Below, piece after piece: positions 17,394 through 29,463 of a DNA stretch of 64,000 nucleotides. Source of the stretch: Azospirillum brasilense (lineage in GTDB: Bacteria > Pseudomonadota > Alphaproteobacteria > Azospirillales > Azospirillaceae); contig NZ_VITI01000008.1 in the NCBI RefSeq assembly GCF_007827795.1, positions 156,159 to 220,158 of the forward strand, given 5' to 3'. A model generated the notes under the pieces. The model was not told the DNA's origin and did not search any database. It was given only the letters and a program-made list of their open reading frames with translations. The translations under genes and the position numbers were made by a program. Within the stretch, counting starts at the first letter, position 1; every line of letters starts with the position of its first letter.

Positions 17394-17419
17394 GAGACGC
17401 GGGGTGAGCGAATGGACCG

Positions 17420-17944
17420 TTACAGCGGTTCGGCGGTGCAGGTCAGCCCCATTGTTTCCGCGGTGTTGGCAATGGCGGACAGGCAGGTGCCGGCGCGCTC
17501 CGGCGGGATCGAAACGGCGAAGCGGATGGTGTAATGACCTCCCTCCCGCTCCGGCAGGGTCTGGGCGTCCAGACGGACGATGTTCGCCTCGAACTGCGTG
17601 AAGATCTCCGACAGGCGCGCGATCAGGCCGGGCTGATCGCCGCCCGACACCTCAACGCGGTGGGTGATGCGGGCCAGCGGGCCGGGGTTGGGGTCGAAGT
17701 CGAAGGGCGTAACCTTGATCTGCGCGCCCGCCAACTCCGGAAGGCTGGCCAGCCCTTCCTGCACCTCCCCGACGGGGACACCGTCCGGCAGTTCGCAGAC
17801 CGCCGAGAACTCCGCCCCGGACCCCATCACCGCGAAGGTCGCGTCGCGCAGGTTGGCGCCCAGCCCGAACAGATGGCCGGTGACCGCCGAGACGAGGCCG
17901 ACGCGGTCGGGGCAGAAGGTCGAAACCAGCGCGAGGGACGACAC
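17420..17944 (-). CDS. GcvR-like tandem ACT-domain protein
   Basis: 174 aa made of two ACT domains: about 1-75 (LALVSTFCPDRVGLVSAVTG) and 88-170 (HRVEVSGGDQPGLIARLSEI). ACT domains bind amino acids. This arrangement is that of GcvR, the glycine-cleavage repressor accessory protein of gammaproteobacteria, but the role in alphaproteobacteria is not established, and the gcv operon in this window is 28 kb away with its own riboswitch. The start is GTG 17944 with GGAGG eight bases upstream. tldD lies 44 bases upstream on the same strand, so they may be co-transcribed. Confidence 0.85.
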   Translation of the reverse strand: MSSLALVSTFCPDRVGLVSAVTGHLFGLGANLRDATFAVMGSGAEFSAVCELPDGVPVGEVQEGLASLPELAGAQIKVTPFDFDPNPGPLARITHRVEVSGGDQPGLIARLSEIFTQFEANIVRLDAQTLPEREGGHYTIRFAVSIPPERAGTCLSAIANTAETMGLTCTAEPL

Positions 17945-17988
17945 GGCGAGAACCTCCGAATTGCAGCAACGGGAAACGGCGGCGGCGA

Positions 17989-19422
17989 TCAGGCCGCCGT
18001 GCCGCCCACGGTCAGGCCGTCTAGGCGCAGGGTCGGCTGGCCGACGCCCACGGGCACGCCCTGGCCGTCCTTGCCGCAGGTGCCGACGCCGGGGTCCAGC
18101 TTGGTGTCGTTGCCGATCATCGACACACGGGTCAGGCTGTCCGGGCCGTTGCCGATCAGGGTGGCGCCCTTCACCGCCGGACCGAGCTTGCCGTCTTCGA
18201 TCAGATAGGCCTCGTTGGCGGAGAAGACGAACTTGCCGCTGGTGATGTCAACCTGACCGCCGCCGAAGTTCTTGGCGTAGAGGCCTTTCTTGACCGACTT
18301 GATGATCTCCTCCGGCTCGTAGGCGCCGGGGCGCATCACGGTGTTGGTCATGCGCGGCATGGGATGGCAGGCGAAGCTCTGACGGCGTCCGTTGCCAGTC
18401 GGGCGCATCCCCATCAGCCGGGCGTTCATGCGGTCCTGCATGTAACCGACCAGGATGCCGTCCTCGATCAGCGTGGTGCACTGGCCGGGGGTGCCCTCGT
18501 CGTCCACGGTGATCGAGCCGCGGCTGTTCTCGATGGTACCGTCATCCACGATGGTCACGCCGGGAGCGGCGATGCGCTGGCCCATCAGCCCGGCGAAGGC
18601 CGAGGTCTTCTTGCGGTTGAAGTCGCCCTCCAGCCCGTGGCCGATGGCCTCGTGCAGCAGGATGCCCGGCCAGCCGTTGCCGAGCACGACGGTCATCTCG
18701 CCAGCCGGGGCCGGGACGGAGGACAGGTTGACGAGCGCCGAGCGCAGCGCCTCGTCCACGAAGGCCCGCCACGTCTCCGGCTGCATGTAGTGGTCGTAGG
18801 TGACGCGCCCGCCGCCGCCGTAGCCGCCCGTTTCCATGCGGTCGCCCTCGGCCACCACGACGGAGACGTTCAGCCGGACCAGCGGCCGCAGGTCGGCCAC
18901 GCGCACGCCGTCGGCGCGGATGATCTGCACCGCCTGCCATTCGCCGCTGATCGAGCAGGAAACCTGCCGCACCCGCGGGTCCTTGGCGCGGGCGTAGGCA
19001 TCGATCTCCGCCAGCAGTTTCACCTTCGCCTCGAAGGGGACCAGGGGCAGGGGGTTGTCCGGGATGTAGAGCGCGCGGTTGGTGCCGGCGGGCGGCTCGG
19101 CGAAGGTGCCGGCGTGCCCGGCCTGGACGGCGCGCACCGTCGCGGCGGCGCGGCGGATGGCGTCCTCCGACAGGCTGGAGGCGTGGGCGAAGCCGGTCGC
19201 CTCGTCGGCGATGGCGCGCAGGCCGAATCCCTGGGTGGTGTCGAAGCTGGCCGCCTTCAGCTTGCCGTCGTCCCAGCCCAGCGATTCGCTCTGCGCATAT
19301 TCCAGATACAGTTCGCCGTCGTCCGCCCCCCGCAGCGCGTCGGCCACCACCCCCTCGACACGGGAACGGTCCAGGCCGGCGCGGTTGAAGAACAAATCGT
19401 CGGTGACGGCAAGCGCGCTCAT
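17989..19422 (-). CDS. tldD: Metalloprotease TldD
   Basis: TldD works with TldE/PmbA in cleaving peptides and modified microcin-like substrates in the cytoplasm. 477 aa, the family length. The zinc-binding motif lies in GWPGILLHEAIGHGLEGDFN (HExxxH). Other family landmarks are GFGLRAIADEATGFAHAS near the N-terminus, ARLMGMRPTGNGRRQSFACH, and a C-terminal GPDSLTRVSMIGNDTKLDPG with the conserved Cys-Gly-Lys-Gly after it. The ATG at 19422 is clear. pmbA is not in this window. The ACT-domain gene follows on the same strand. Confidence 0.97.
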   Translation of the reverse strand: MSALAVTDDLFFNRAGLDRSRVEGVVADALRGADDGELYLEYAQSESLGWDDGKLKAASFDTTQGFGLRAIADEATGFAHASSLSEDAIRRAAATVRAVQAGHAGTFAEPPAGTNRALYIPDNPLPLVPFEAKVKLLAEIDAYARAKDPRVRQVSCSISGEWQAVQIIRADGVRVADLRPLVRLNVSVVVAEGDRMETGGYGGGGRVTYDHYMQPETWRAFVDEALRSALVNLSSVPAPAGEMTVVLGNGWPGILLHEAIGHGLEGDFNRKKTSAFAGLMGQRIAAPGVTIVDDGTIENSRGSITVDDEGTPGQCTTLIEDGILVGYMQDRMNARLMGMRPTGNGRRQSFACHPMPRMTNTVMRPGAYEPEEIIKSVKKGLYAKNFGGGQVDITSGKFVFSANEAYLIEDGKLGPAVKGATLIGNGPDSLTRVSMIGNDTKLDPGVGTCGKDGQGVPVGVGQPTLRLDGLTVGGTAA

Positions 19423-19582
19423 GGGGACTCCGGGCTATCGGTCTATCGTAGGACAACGATGCGGCACCGGCGCTCTCGCACCCGCAACCGCGATGTGGTC
19501 TAAGATCAGACATATAGTGTGGCGACGGGCGGCCCATCCGGCAAGGCTCGTCGTCTTTGGGCGGAAGGGGCTTGGAAGGGGA

Positions 19583-20950
19583 ATGGCCGCGATGACCGAC
19601 GACGCGCTGGCGATGGGCCGCACCGGCAACGGAGACGCGCGCTCCCTCGCCTATCCCCTGAAGAACCACGCCCTGCGCGTGACGCTGACCAACGAGGTGC
19701 ACACCCGTCCGCCGGAGGTGCTGTCCACCCCGGTGCGCGCCACCATGCTGGCGATGCTGTCGGGGGAGGGCGCGTCGGAGGCCGACCGGCTGCATCTGGA
19801 GAAGCTGTGCGACTGGGCCGGCGTGCCGCGCCCGCCCGCCGGGGCCACCCATTACAGCGGCTCCTTCGGCAGCTTCCGCCTGAAGTGGGAGCGGCACACC
19901 GAATTCTCCACCTGGACCGTCTTCCGTCCCGGCGCCGCGTCCCCGGCGGGCGTGCTGGTCGATCCCTTCCTGGAACCGGCGCTGAACGCGGTGCCCAAGG
20001 AGTGGCTGGCCGGGTTGCCGGGCGAATTGATGGTCGGCGTGCATGTTGCCGTGCTCGACGCCGAATCGCCGGAGCCCTCGGCCAACATGCTGGCGGCGAT
20101 GTTCGGCGCGCCGAGCTACATCGGGACGCGAATCTCCGGGCGGGCGGCGACGGCCTGGACCGACTTCCGCATCCATGGCGACGGCTTCTCGCGCATCCTG
20201 ATCGCCGACCACGCGATGACCGCCAACCAGGCCGGCCGCGTCGTGCAGCGCCTGCTGGAGATCGAGACCTACCGGGTGATGGCGCTGCTGGCCTTGCCGG
20301 TGGCGCGCGGCGTGCTGCCGCGCATCGGCCCGATCGAGGCCGATCTGGCCGACCTGACCACCCGCATCGCCACCCTGCGCGGCCTGGACGACGAACGGGA
20401 ACTGCTGGACCGGCTGACCCTGCTGGCCGCCCAGACCGAGCAGATCGCGGCGGAAACCGCCTACCGCTTCGGCGCGGCGCGCGCTTACTACAACCTCGTG
20501 GAAAAGCGCATCGTCGAGCTGCGCGAGATCCGCATCGAGGGCCTGCCCACGGTGGGCGAGTTCATGGACCGGCGCCTCGCCCCGGCGATCCGCACCTGCG
20601 AGGCGGTGGAATCGCGCCTGCAGGCGCTGTCCCAGCGCGTGGCCCGCGCCAGCGACCTGCTGCGCACCCGCGTGGAGATCGCCGTGGAGGGGCAGAATGC
20701 CGAGCTTCTCCTCTCCATGGACAAGCGGGCGCAGTTGCAGCTCCGCCTGCAGGAGACGGTGGAGGGGCTGTCGGTGGTGGCGATCAGCTATTACCTCGTC
20801 GGCATCGTCGGCTACGCGGCCAAGGGCGTGAAGGGACTCGGCATGAAGGTCGATCCCGACCTGCTCGTCGGGCTGATGATTCCCATCGTCATCGCCTTCG
20901 TCTGGTCCGGCGTGCGCCGAATCCGCAAGGTCATCACCAGCGGGCACTGA
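19583..20950 (+). CDS. DUF3422 family membrane protein
   Basis: 455 aa. The N-terminus has NHALRVTLTNEVHTRPPEVL, the diagnostic start of DUF3422, and WERHTEFSTWTVFRPG. The middle is helical. Two hydrophobic segments lie near the C-terminus (about 395-415 and 425-445, LLVGLMIPIVIAFVWSGV) and the protein ends in a short basic tail, so it is probably a C-terminally anchored inner-membrane protein with a cytoplasmic body. Function unknown. The ATG at 19583 follows GGAAGGGG. It is divergent from tldD across 160 bases. Confidence 0.88.
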   Translation: MAAMTDDALAMGRTGNGDARSLAYPLKNHALRVTLTNEVHTRPPEVLSTPVRATMLAMLSGEGASEADRLHLEKLCDWAGVPRPPAGATHYSGSFGSFRLKWERHTEFSTWTVFRPGAASPAGVLVDPFLEPALNAVPKEWLAGLPGELMVGVHVAVLDAESPEPSANMLAAMFGAPSYIGTRISGRAATAWTDFRIHGDGFSRILIADHAMTANQAGRVVQRLLEIETYRVMALLALPVARGVLPRIGPIEADLADLTTRIATLRGLDDERELLDRLTLLAAQTEQIAAETAYRFGAARAYYNLVEKRIVELREIRIEGLPTVGEFMDRRLAPAIRTCEAVESRLQALSQRVARASDLLRTRVEIAVEGQNAELLLSMDKRAQLQLRLQETVEGLSVVAISYYLVGIVGYAAKGVKGLGMKVDPDLLVGLMIPIVIAFVWSGVRRIRKVITSGH

Positions 20951-21072
20951 CGGCCGCGGAGCTTTTCGGATCTAACACGGTGGAGGGATACCGCAGCGCG
21001 GACGGCGACCGGACGGCGCCGCCTGCGGAAGGTCCCTTGCGTCCCGCGTCCCAGGCGTGCAAGCCTAAAAAC

Positions 21073-21102
21073 TTGATTTTCCGAGACAATTCGCTGTACG
21101 AT
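21073..21102 (+). promoter_or_regulatory. Candidate cox operon promoter
   Basis: TTGATT (21073-21078) and TACGAT (21097-21102) are 18 bases apart, in an AT-richer pocket. Transcription would begin near 21108, inside the palindrome listed next. Judged by eye. Confidence 0.4.
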
Positions 21103-21105
21103 CAA

Positions 21106-21126
21106 ACTGCGACAGCTTGTCGCAGT
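21106..21126. promoter_or_regulatory. Perfect palindrome, candidate operator for the cox operon
   Basis: Arms ACTGCGACA and TGTCGCAGT are perfect 9-base complements around GCT. The site overlaps the expected start point of the candidate promoter, a classic repressor position. I do not recognise the regulator. Confidence 0.55.
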
Positions 21127-21433
21127 GCGAAGCCGATACGGAAGCTCAACTTCTGTTCTGCTGTGGGCTTGAAACCGGCATTGCGCCTATGTCCTTCGTG
21201 TAGGGACGCCTGACTTGTACCCAAGCGCAGTGCAGGGTTAAGCTCGCGCTGCGGGGACCGTGCCACCCACGAACGGCACGATCCCTGCATAGACCGGCAC
21301 CGTCGCAACGCCCGGACGCGCAACCGCCCGACAGGGGTGGAACGCACCAGGGAAACAGGGGCGAAGGCGGGTCCGGCGGGAAGGGACGACCGCCGTCCGC
21401 GACCGTGGGCGGCGGGCAACGAAGAGGGTGGGG

Positions 21434-22294
21434 ATGAAGACGCAGACCCTGAACGCTGCCATTCTGGCGGCGCTGACATCTTTGTGTGGATTTGCCGCGA
21501 CCGGTTCCGCCGCCGAACCCCACCCCTGGCAATTGGGGCTTCAGGAGGCGGCCACCCCGGTCAAGCACGCCATGGACTCCTTCCACGACCTGCTGACGGT
21601 GATCATCGTCGCCATCGTCATTTTCGTGGCGGGGTTGCTGGCCTGGGTGGCGCTGCGCTTCAACGCCAAGAAGAACGCCGTGCCGTCCACGACCTCGCAT
21701 CACACGGTGCTGGAGATCGCCTGGACGGTCATCCCGGTCATCATCCTGATCGTCATCGCGGTGCCCTCCTTCAAGCTGCTCTATCAGGCGGAGCGGGTGC
21801 CGGAGGCGGAGATGACCATCAAGGTCACCGGGCGGCAGTGGTACTGGGACTACGAGTATCCGGACCACGGCAACATCGCCTTCTCCAGCTACATGATCCA
21901 GGAATCGGAGCTGAAGCCCGGCCAGAAGCGCCTGCTGGAGGTCGACAACCGCGTCATCCTGCCGGTCGGCACGACCGTGCGCGTGCTGGTCACCGCGGGC
22001 GACGTCATCCATTCCTGGGCGGTGCCGAGCTTCGGCGTGAAGAAGGACGCCGTGCCGGGCCGGGCCAACGAGACCTGGCTGCGGATCGAGAAGGAAGGCG
22101 TCTATTACGGCCAGTGTTCCGAGATCTGCGGCGTCAACCACGCCTTCATGCCGATCGCGGTCGAGGCCGTGTCGAAGGAGGCCTTCAACCAGTGGGTCGA
22201 GAAGGCCAAGACCGCTTACGGGACCCCCGACACCAAGCGCGACGTTGCCGAGGCGCAGTCCTCAGAGGTGGCGTCCTCCGGGGCCGTCCAGTAA
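21434..22294 (+). CDS. coxB: Cytochrome c oxidase subunit II
   Basis: Takes electrons from cytochrome c through the CuA centre of the aa3 oxidase in the inner membrane. 286 aa: signal peptide at 1-27, two TM helices (about 55-78 and 98-120), then the periplasmic cupredoxin domain. TGRQWYWDYEYPDHGN is the aromatic electron-entry region, DVIHSWAVPSFGVK supplies the first CuA histidine, and YYGQCSEICGVNHAFM supplies the Cys-Glu-Cys-His-Met CuA ligands. The ATG at 21434 is preferred to an in-frame GTG at 21428. First gene of the cox cluster. Confidence 0.97.
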   Translation: MKTQTLNAAILAALTSLCGFAATGSAAEPHPWQLGLQEAATPVKHAMDSFHDLLTVIIVAIVIFVAGLLAWVALRFNAKKNAVPSTTSHHTVLEIAWTVIPVIILIVIAVPSFKLLYQAERVPEAEMTIKVTGRQWYWDYEYPDHGNIAFSSYMIQESELKPGQKRLLEVDNRVILPVGTTVRVLVTAGDVIHSWAVPSFGVKKDAVPGRANETWLRIEKEGVYYGQCSEICGVNHAFMPIAVEAVSKEAFNQWVEKAKTAYGTPDTKRDVAEAQSSEVASSGAVQ

Positions 22295-23974
<1,680 letters not shown>

Positions 23975-24056
23975 ACGATCGTTCGTGACCATGACGCCGG
24001 GGGAGCCGGGAAGCTCCCTCCGGCCAGAGAGCCGAAAAGCCAGAGGATAGTGCAGA

Positions 24057-24986
24057 ATGACGGACCTGAGCATTGAACGGGTCTCGACAGGTCCGGTCTC
24101 CGGATCGACGCCGGGTGACTACATCGAGCTGCTGAAGCCGCGGGTGATGTCGCTCGTGGTCTTCACCGGGCTGGCCGGCATCGTGCTGGCGCCCGGCCAC
24201 ATCCATCCCGTGCTGGCGGCGGTGGCGGTGCTGTGCATCGCGGTCGGGGCCGGGGCCTCGGGCGCCATCAACATGTGGTACGACCGCGACATCGACGCGG
24301 TGATGACGCGCACCGTCCGCCGCCCGATCCCGTCGGGCCGGGTGGAACCGGACAACGCGCTGGCCTTCGGGGTGATCCTGGCCGCGGCGTCGGTCGTGGT
24401 GATGGGGCTGGCGGTCAATTGGGCGGCCTCGGCGCTGCTGGCGATGACCATCGGCTTCTACGTCTTCGTCTACACGATGTGGCTGAAGCGGCGGACGCCG
24501 CAGAACATCGTGATCGGCGGGGCCGCCGGCGCCTTCCCGCCGATGATCGGCTGGGCGGCGGTGACGGGCGGGGTGGAGTTGCCCTCCATCCTGCTGTTCC
24601 TGCTGATCTTCCTGTGGACGCCACCGCATTTCTGGGCGCTGGCGCTGTTCCGCAACGGCGACTACACGCGCGCCGGAGTGCCGATGATGCCGGTGGTCGC
24701 CGGGCCGGACTCCACCAAGCGGCAGATGCTGGCCTACACGCTGGTCCTGCTGCCGGTGGCGGTGGCGCCGTACTTCCTGGGCATCGGCGGCCTCACCTAT
24801 CTGATCGGGTCGAGCCTGCTGGGCACCTACTTCGTGCTGTGCGCGGTCCGCGTGCTGCGCGCCACCGACGACAAGCCGGCCAAGCGGATGTTCGGCTTTT
24901 CGATCCTCTACCTGTTCCTGCTGTTCGCCCTGCTGATGGGCGAGCATCTGGTGAGCGGAATCCTGACGACCGGAGGCGGGGCATGA
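24057..24986 (+). CDS. ctaB: Protoheme IX farnesyltransferase (heme O synthase)
   Basis: Transfers a farnesyl group to heme b, giving heme O, the precursor of the heme A used by this oxidase. 309 aa with about eight or nine TM helices. The UbiA-type Asp-rich motifs are [20 protein letters not shown] and the later [20 protein letters not shown]. The ATG at 24057 has GAGGA upstream. Its stop overlaps the start of the next small gene (ATGA). Confidence 0.97.
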   Translation: MTDLSIERVSTGPVSGSTPGDYIELLKPRVMSLVVFTGLAGIVLAPGHIHPVLAAVAVLCIAVGAGASGAINMWYDRDIDAVMTRTVRRPIPSGRVEPDNALAFGVILAAASVVVMGLAVNWAASALLAMTIGFYVFVYTMWLKRRTPQNIVIGGAAGAFPPMIGWAAVTGGVELPSILLFLLIFLWTPPHFWALALFRNGDYTRAGVPMMPVVAGPDSTKRQMLAYTLVLLPVAVAPYFLGIGGLTYLIGSSLLGTYFVLCAVRVLRATDDKPAKRMFGFSILYLFLLFALLMGEHLVSGILTTGGGA

Positions 24987-25117
24987 CGATCATGGACGAA
25001 TCCCACGAGGAACGCCGCAAGCGGCTGCGCGGGCGCAACTACGCGGTCCTGGCCGCGCTGATCGGGCTGGTGGTGATGTTCTACGTCATCACGCTGGTGC
25101 GGATGGGCGGACACTGA
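24983..25117 (+). CDS. coxF: Small single-TM CoxF-like protein
   Basis: 44 aa, [20 protein letters not shown] followed by one membrane helix ([19 protein letters not shown]) and a short tail. A charged N-terminus plus one TM, located between ctaB and ctaG, matches the small CoxF-type proteins of alphaproteobacterial cox operons. It overlaps the ctaB stop by ATGA, so translation is coupled. The role is not established; oxidase assembly is inferred from position. Confidence 0.85.
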   Translation: MTIMDESHEERRKRLRGRNYAVLAALIGLVVMFYVITLVRMGGH

Positions 25118-25157
25118 CCACCACGACCGGATCAACGCAAGGGGAGGGAGCGGCACC

Positions 25158-25781
25158 ATGAACGACCGGCCTGAAGGCGACAGGGGGTTGCGGCGGAAGA
25201 ACCGCCTGTTCATGGCGGGGCTGTTCGGCCTCGTCTTCGGGATGGTCGGGCTCGCCTACGCCTCGGTGCCGCTCTACGCGCTGTTCTGTCAGGTGACCGG
25301 CTTCGGCGGCACCACCCAGCGGGCCGACGCGGTACCGGCGCGGCAGGTCGACCGCGTCATCAAGGTCCGCTTCAACGCCGACGTGAACCAGTCGCTGCCC
25401 TGGCGCTTCAAGCCGGAGCAGAAGGAACTGACGGTGAAGCTGGGCGAGATGGGGCTGGCCGCCTATCAGGCCGCCAACCGGACCGACCGGGCCACCGTGG
25501 GGACCGCGCTCTACAACGTCACGCCGGACAAGGCCGGCAAGTATTTCAACAAGATCGAGTGCTTCTGCTTCACCGAGCAGGTGCTGGAGCCCGGTCAGTC
25601 GGTGGACATGCCGGTGGCCTTCTTCGTCGATCCGTCGCTGGCCGACGATCCGGCGATGGAGGATGTGACCACCATCACCCTGTCCTACACCTTCTTCCGC
25701 GCCAAGGACGAAACGCAGGTGCTGGCGCAGCACGCGACGCAGGCCGCGGGTGCGAAAGGCACCGGGACCGCGGCGAACTGA
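25158..25781 (+). CDS. ctaG: Cytochrome c oxidase assembly protein CtaG (Cox11)
   Basis: Delivers copper to the CuB site of subunit I. 207 aa: one N-terminal TM (about 17-38, FMAGLFGLVFGMVGLAYASV) ends at YALFCQVTGFGGTTQ, with the membrane-proximal conserved Cys. A periplasmic immunoglobulin-like domain carries the copper-binding pair in NKIECFCFTEQVLEPG and ends in TITLSYTFFRAKDE. Good ribosome-binding site (GGGGAGGGAG) before ATG 25158. Confidence 0.97.
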   Translation: MNDRPEGDRGLRRKNRLFMAGLFGLVFGMVGLAYASVPLYALFCQVTGFGGTTQRADAVPARQVDRVIKVRFNADVNQSLPWRFKPEQKELTVKLGEMGLAAYQAANRTDRATVGTALYNVTPDKAGKYFNKIECFCFTEQVLEPGQSVDMPVAFFVDPSLADDPAMEDVTTITLSYTFFRAKDETQVLAQHATQAAGAKGTGTAAN

Positions 25782-25850
25782 GAACGCTGTAAAAAAGAGA
25801 CAGTCTGAACGAAGAAATCGGGCGAAACAAACCGGGGTTGGAAAGAGACG

Positions 25851-26729
25851 ATGGCCGACATCACGCACGCGCACATGCCGCATCCCCCAGCCTCCGCGCA
25901 CGGCGCGGGCGAGGGCTCCGGCATCCCGCATCCCTACCATCTGGTGAAGCCGAGCCCCTGGCCCCTGCTTGGCGCCTTCGCGGCCGGGCTGTTCGCGACG
26001 GGCATGGTCATCTACATGCACGGCGGCGGCTGGCTGCTGGCGGCCCTCGGCTTCGCGTCCATCCTGGGCGTGATGTTCGGCTGGTGGCGCGACATCATCA
26101 AGGAGGCGGTGCGCGAGAAGGCACACACCCCGGTGGTGAAGATCGGCCTGCGCTACGGCATGGCGCTGTTCATCGCCTCGGAGGTGATGTTCTTCGCCGC
26201 CTTCTTCTGGGCCTTCTACGACGCGGCGCTCTACCCGAAGGTGTTCGCCGAGAACCCGCAGGGCGTCTGGCCGCCGCCGAACATCACGGTGCTGGAAACC
26301 TTCCACCTGCCGCTGATGATGACGCTGATCCTGCTGCTGTCGGGCGTCACCGTCACCTGGGCGCACCACGCCATCCTCGAGGGCCGCAACAAGGAGGCCT
26401 CGCGCGCGCTGGGGCTGACCGTCCTGCTGGGGGTGATGTTCACCTTCTTCCAAGGCTGGGAATACGCCCACGCCGCCTTCGGTTTCACCCAGGGCATCTA
26501 CCCGTCGACCTTCTACATGGCCACCGGCTTCCACGGCTTCCATGTCATCGTCGGCACCATCTTCCTGGCGGTCTGCTGGTTCCGCACCATGAAAGGCCAC
26601 TTCACCCCGCAGAGCCATTTCGGCTTCGAGGCGGCGGCCTGGTACTGGCACTTCGTGGACGTGGTCTGGCTGTTCCTGTTCGTGTCGATCTACTGGTGGG
26701 GGTCGCTGGGCGCCGCCAGCGGCCACTGA
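25851..26729 (+). CDS. ctaE: Cytochrome c oxidase subunit III
   Basis: Seven-helix structural subunit III of the aa3 oxidase. 292 aa: HPYHLVKPSPWPLLGAF at the N-terminus, FGWWRDIIKEA, RYGMALFIASEVMFFAAFFW with the conserved lipid-binding Glu, TMATGFHGFHVIVGTIFL-like (here FYMATGFHGFHVIVGTIFLA), and the C-terminal AAAWYWHFVDVVWLFLFVSI. It is 69 bases after ctaG in the same operon. The N-terminal His/Pro-rich tail of about 25 residues is hydrophilic. Confidence 0.97.
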   Translation: MADITHAHMPHPPASAHGAGEGSGIPHPYHLVKPSPWPLLGAFAAGLFATGMVIYMHGGGWLLAALGFASILGVMFGWWRDIIKEAVREKAHTPVVKIGLRYGMALFIASEVMFFAAFFWAFYDAALYPKVFAENPQGVWPPPNITVLETFHLPLMMTLILLLSGVTVTWAHHAILEGRNKEASRALGLTVLLGVMFTFFQGWEYAHAAFGFTQGIYPSTFYMATGFHGFHVIVGTIFLAVCWFRTMKGHFTPQSHFGFEAAAWYWHFVDVVWLFLFVSIYWWGSLGAASGH

Positions 26730-26755
26730 TCGATCCCCCCTGTCGCCTTGCGAAG

Positions 26756-26782
26756 CCCTTCTCCTCCACCGGGGGAGAGGGG
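26756..26782. repeat. Imperfect C-rich/G-rich hairpin before DUF983
   Basis: CCCTTCTCCTCC (26756-26767), ACC loop, then GGGGGAGAGGGG (26771-26782): a 12-bp stem with two imperfect pairs, related to the other intergenic hairpins in the window. It sits inside the cox cluster between ctaE and DUF983, so it may lower downstream expression. Confidence 0.5.
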
Positions 26783-26812
26783 CTTACCATTTCCTGGAAG
26801 GAGGCGGGTCAT

Positions 26813-27187
26813 TTGAGCGCCTATTATACCAGCCCGTCGCCGCTGACCGCCGGCCTGCGCTGCGCCTGCCCGCGCTGCGGACGGGGCAAGCTGTTCGACG
26901 GCTACCTGACGGTCAACGAGCGCTGTTCGGTGTGCAATCTGAACCTCGCCCGGCAGGACAGCGGCGACGGGCCGGCGGTGTTCCTGATCTTCATCCTGGG
27001 CTTCCTGGTCGTGCCGGTGGCGCTGTGGGTGTCGATAACGGTGGACTGGCCACTGTGGCTGCACGCCATCGTCTGGAGCATCGTCGTGCTCGGGCTGGCG
27101 CTCGGCATGCTGCGCCCGGCCAAGGCCTATGTCGTGGCGCTCCAGTATCGTCACCGCCGCAACGAGCTGGAGGACCCGGACGAGTGA
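26813..27187 (+). CDS. DUF983 family membrane protein
   Basis: 124 aa starting at TTG 26813, eight bases after AAGGAGG (26798-26804); no suitable ATG exists. The N-terminus holds RCACPRCGRGKLFDGYLTVN and CSVCNLNL, a four-cysteine zinc-ribbon-like pair of CxxC motifs. Two TM helices follow (about 55-75 and 80-102). This is the DUF983 pattern, often encoded next to surf1 in alphaproteobacterial cox operons. Function unknown; a copper or oxidase assembly role is inferred from position. Its stop overlaps the surf1 region by GTGA. Confidence 0.88.
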   Translation: MSAYYTSPSPLTAGLRCACPRCGRGKLFDGYLTVNERCSVCNLNLARQDSGDGPAVFLIFILGFLVVPVALWVSITVDWPLWLHAIVWSIVVLGLALGMLRPAKAYVVALQYRHRRNELEDPDE

Positions 27188-27189
27188 CC

Positions 27190-27930
27190 ATGACCGCCGC
27201 CGCCGAACCCCGCCGCTTCCGCCCCTCGCTGTGGGCGACGCTGATCACCGTGCCCGCCGTTCTGGTCATGCTGGGGCTGGGCACGTGGCAGATGCAGCGG
27301 CTGGAGTGGAAGGAGGATCTGGTCCGCCGGGTGGAGGAGCGGTTGCACGCCGCTCCGATCCCGCTGCCCTCCGCCATCGCCGATCCGGAGGCGCTGGAGT
27401 TCCGTCCGGTGACCGTCACCGGGCGCTTCCTGACCGACAAGGAACTGCTGCTGGTGGCCCGGCCCCGGCAGGGGCAGGCGGGTTACGAGCTGCTGACTCC
27501 GTTGCAGCGCCCGGCGGCGGACGGCGGCGGGGTGGTGCTGGTCAACCGCGGCTTCTTGCCCATGGACAAGCGCGACGCGGCCAGCCGCCCGGAGAGCCGG
27601 GTGGAGGGGCCGGTGACCGTCACCGGTCTGGTCCGTCTGCCGCAGCCCGCCGGCTGGCTCCAGCCGGGCAACCGGCCGGGGGCGGAGTCCTGGATGCGGC
27701 TGGACCCGCCGGCCATGGCCGCGGTCGCCAGGTTGGAAAACCTCGCCCCGCTGGCGGTCGAGATGACTCCCGATCCGGCGCGCGGCAACGCGCCGCTGAA
27801 TGGGATTCAGCCCCTGGTCGAGCTGCCCAACAACCATAGGCAATACGCCTTCACCTGGTATAGCCTCGCCGCGACGCTGGTCGTCGTCTATGTGCTGTCC
27901 CAACGCCGGAGGACCGGTCCGGCATCCTAG
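27190..27930 (+). CDS. SURF1 family cytochrome oxidase biogenesis protein
   Basis: Helps insert heme a into subunit I. 246 aa with the expected two terminal TM helices: about 13-33 (LWATLITVPAVLVMLGLGTW) and about 215-237 (YAFTWYSLAATLVVVYVLS). The family signatures LGLGTWQMQRLEWK near the first helix and FTWYSLA at the second are present, with a periplasmic domain containing FRPVTVTGRF and VLVNRGFLP between. The ATG at 27190 is used; an in-frame GTG at 27184 overlaps the DUF983 stop and is possible. Confidence 0.95.
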   Translation: MTAAAEPRRFRPSLWATLITVPAVLVMLGLGTWQMQRLEWKEDLVRRVEERLHAAPIPLPSAIADPEALEFRPVTVTGRFLTDKELLLVARPRQGQAGYELLTPLQRPAADGGGVVLVNRGFLPMDKRDAASRPESRVEGPVTVTGLVRLPQPAGWLQPGNRPGAESWMRLDPPAMAAVARLENLAPLAVEMTPDPARGNAPLNGIQPLVELPNNHRQYAFTWYSLAATLVVVYVLSQRRRTGPAS

Positions 27931-27942
27931 GAGTTGCGCCTC

Positions 27943-29463
<1,521 letters not shown>

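Larger units (their letters stand above)
20951..21433. other. 483-base leader/promoter region of the cox operon
   Basis: No credible gene. It contains a candidate sigma-70 promoter (21073-21102), a perfect inverted repeat right after it (21106-21126), and a GC-rich leader of about 320 bases before coxB. Minus-strand frames here are shadows. Confidence 0.5.

Noticed and set aside
18542..20947. 801-codon minus-strand open frame across tldD and DUF3422
   Set aside because: It crosses two well-recognised genes in a shadow frame, and its sequence is His/Arg/Gly/Ala repeats typical of antisense GC-rich frames.
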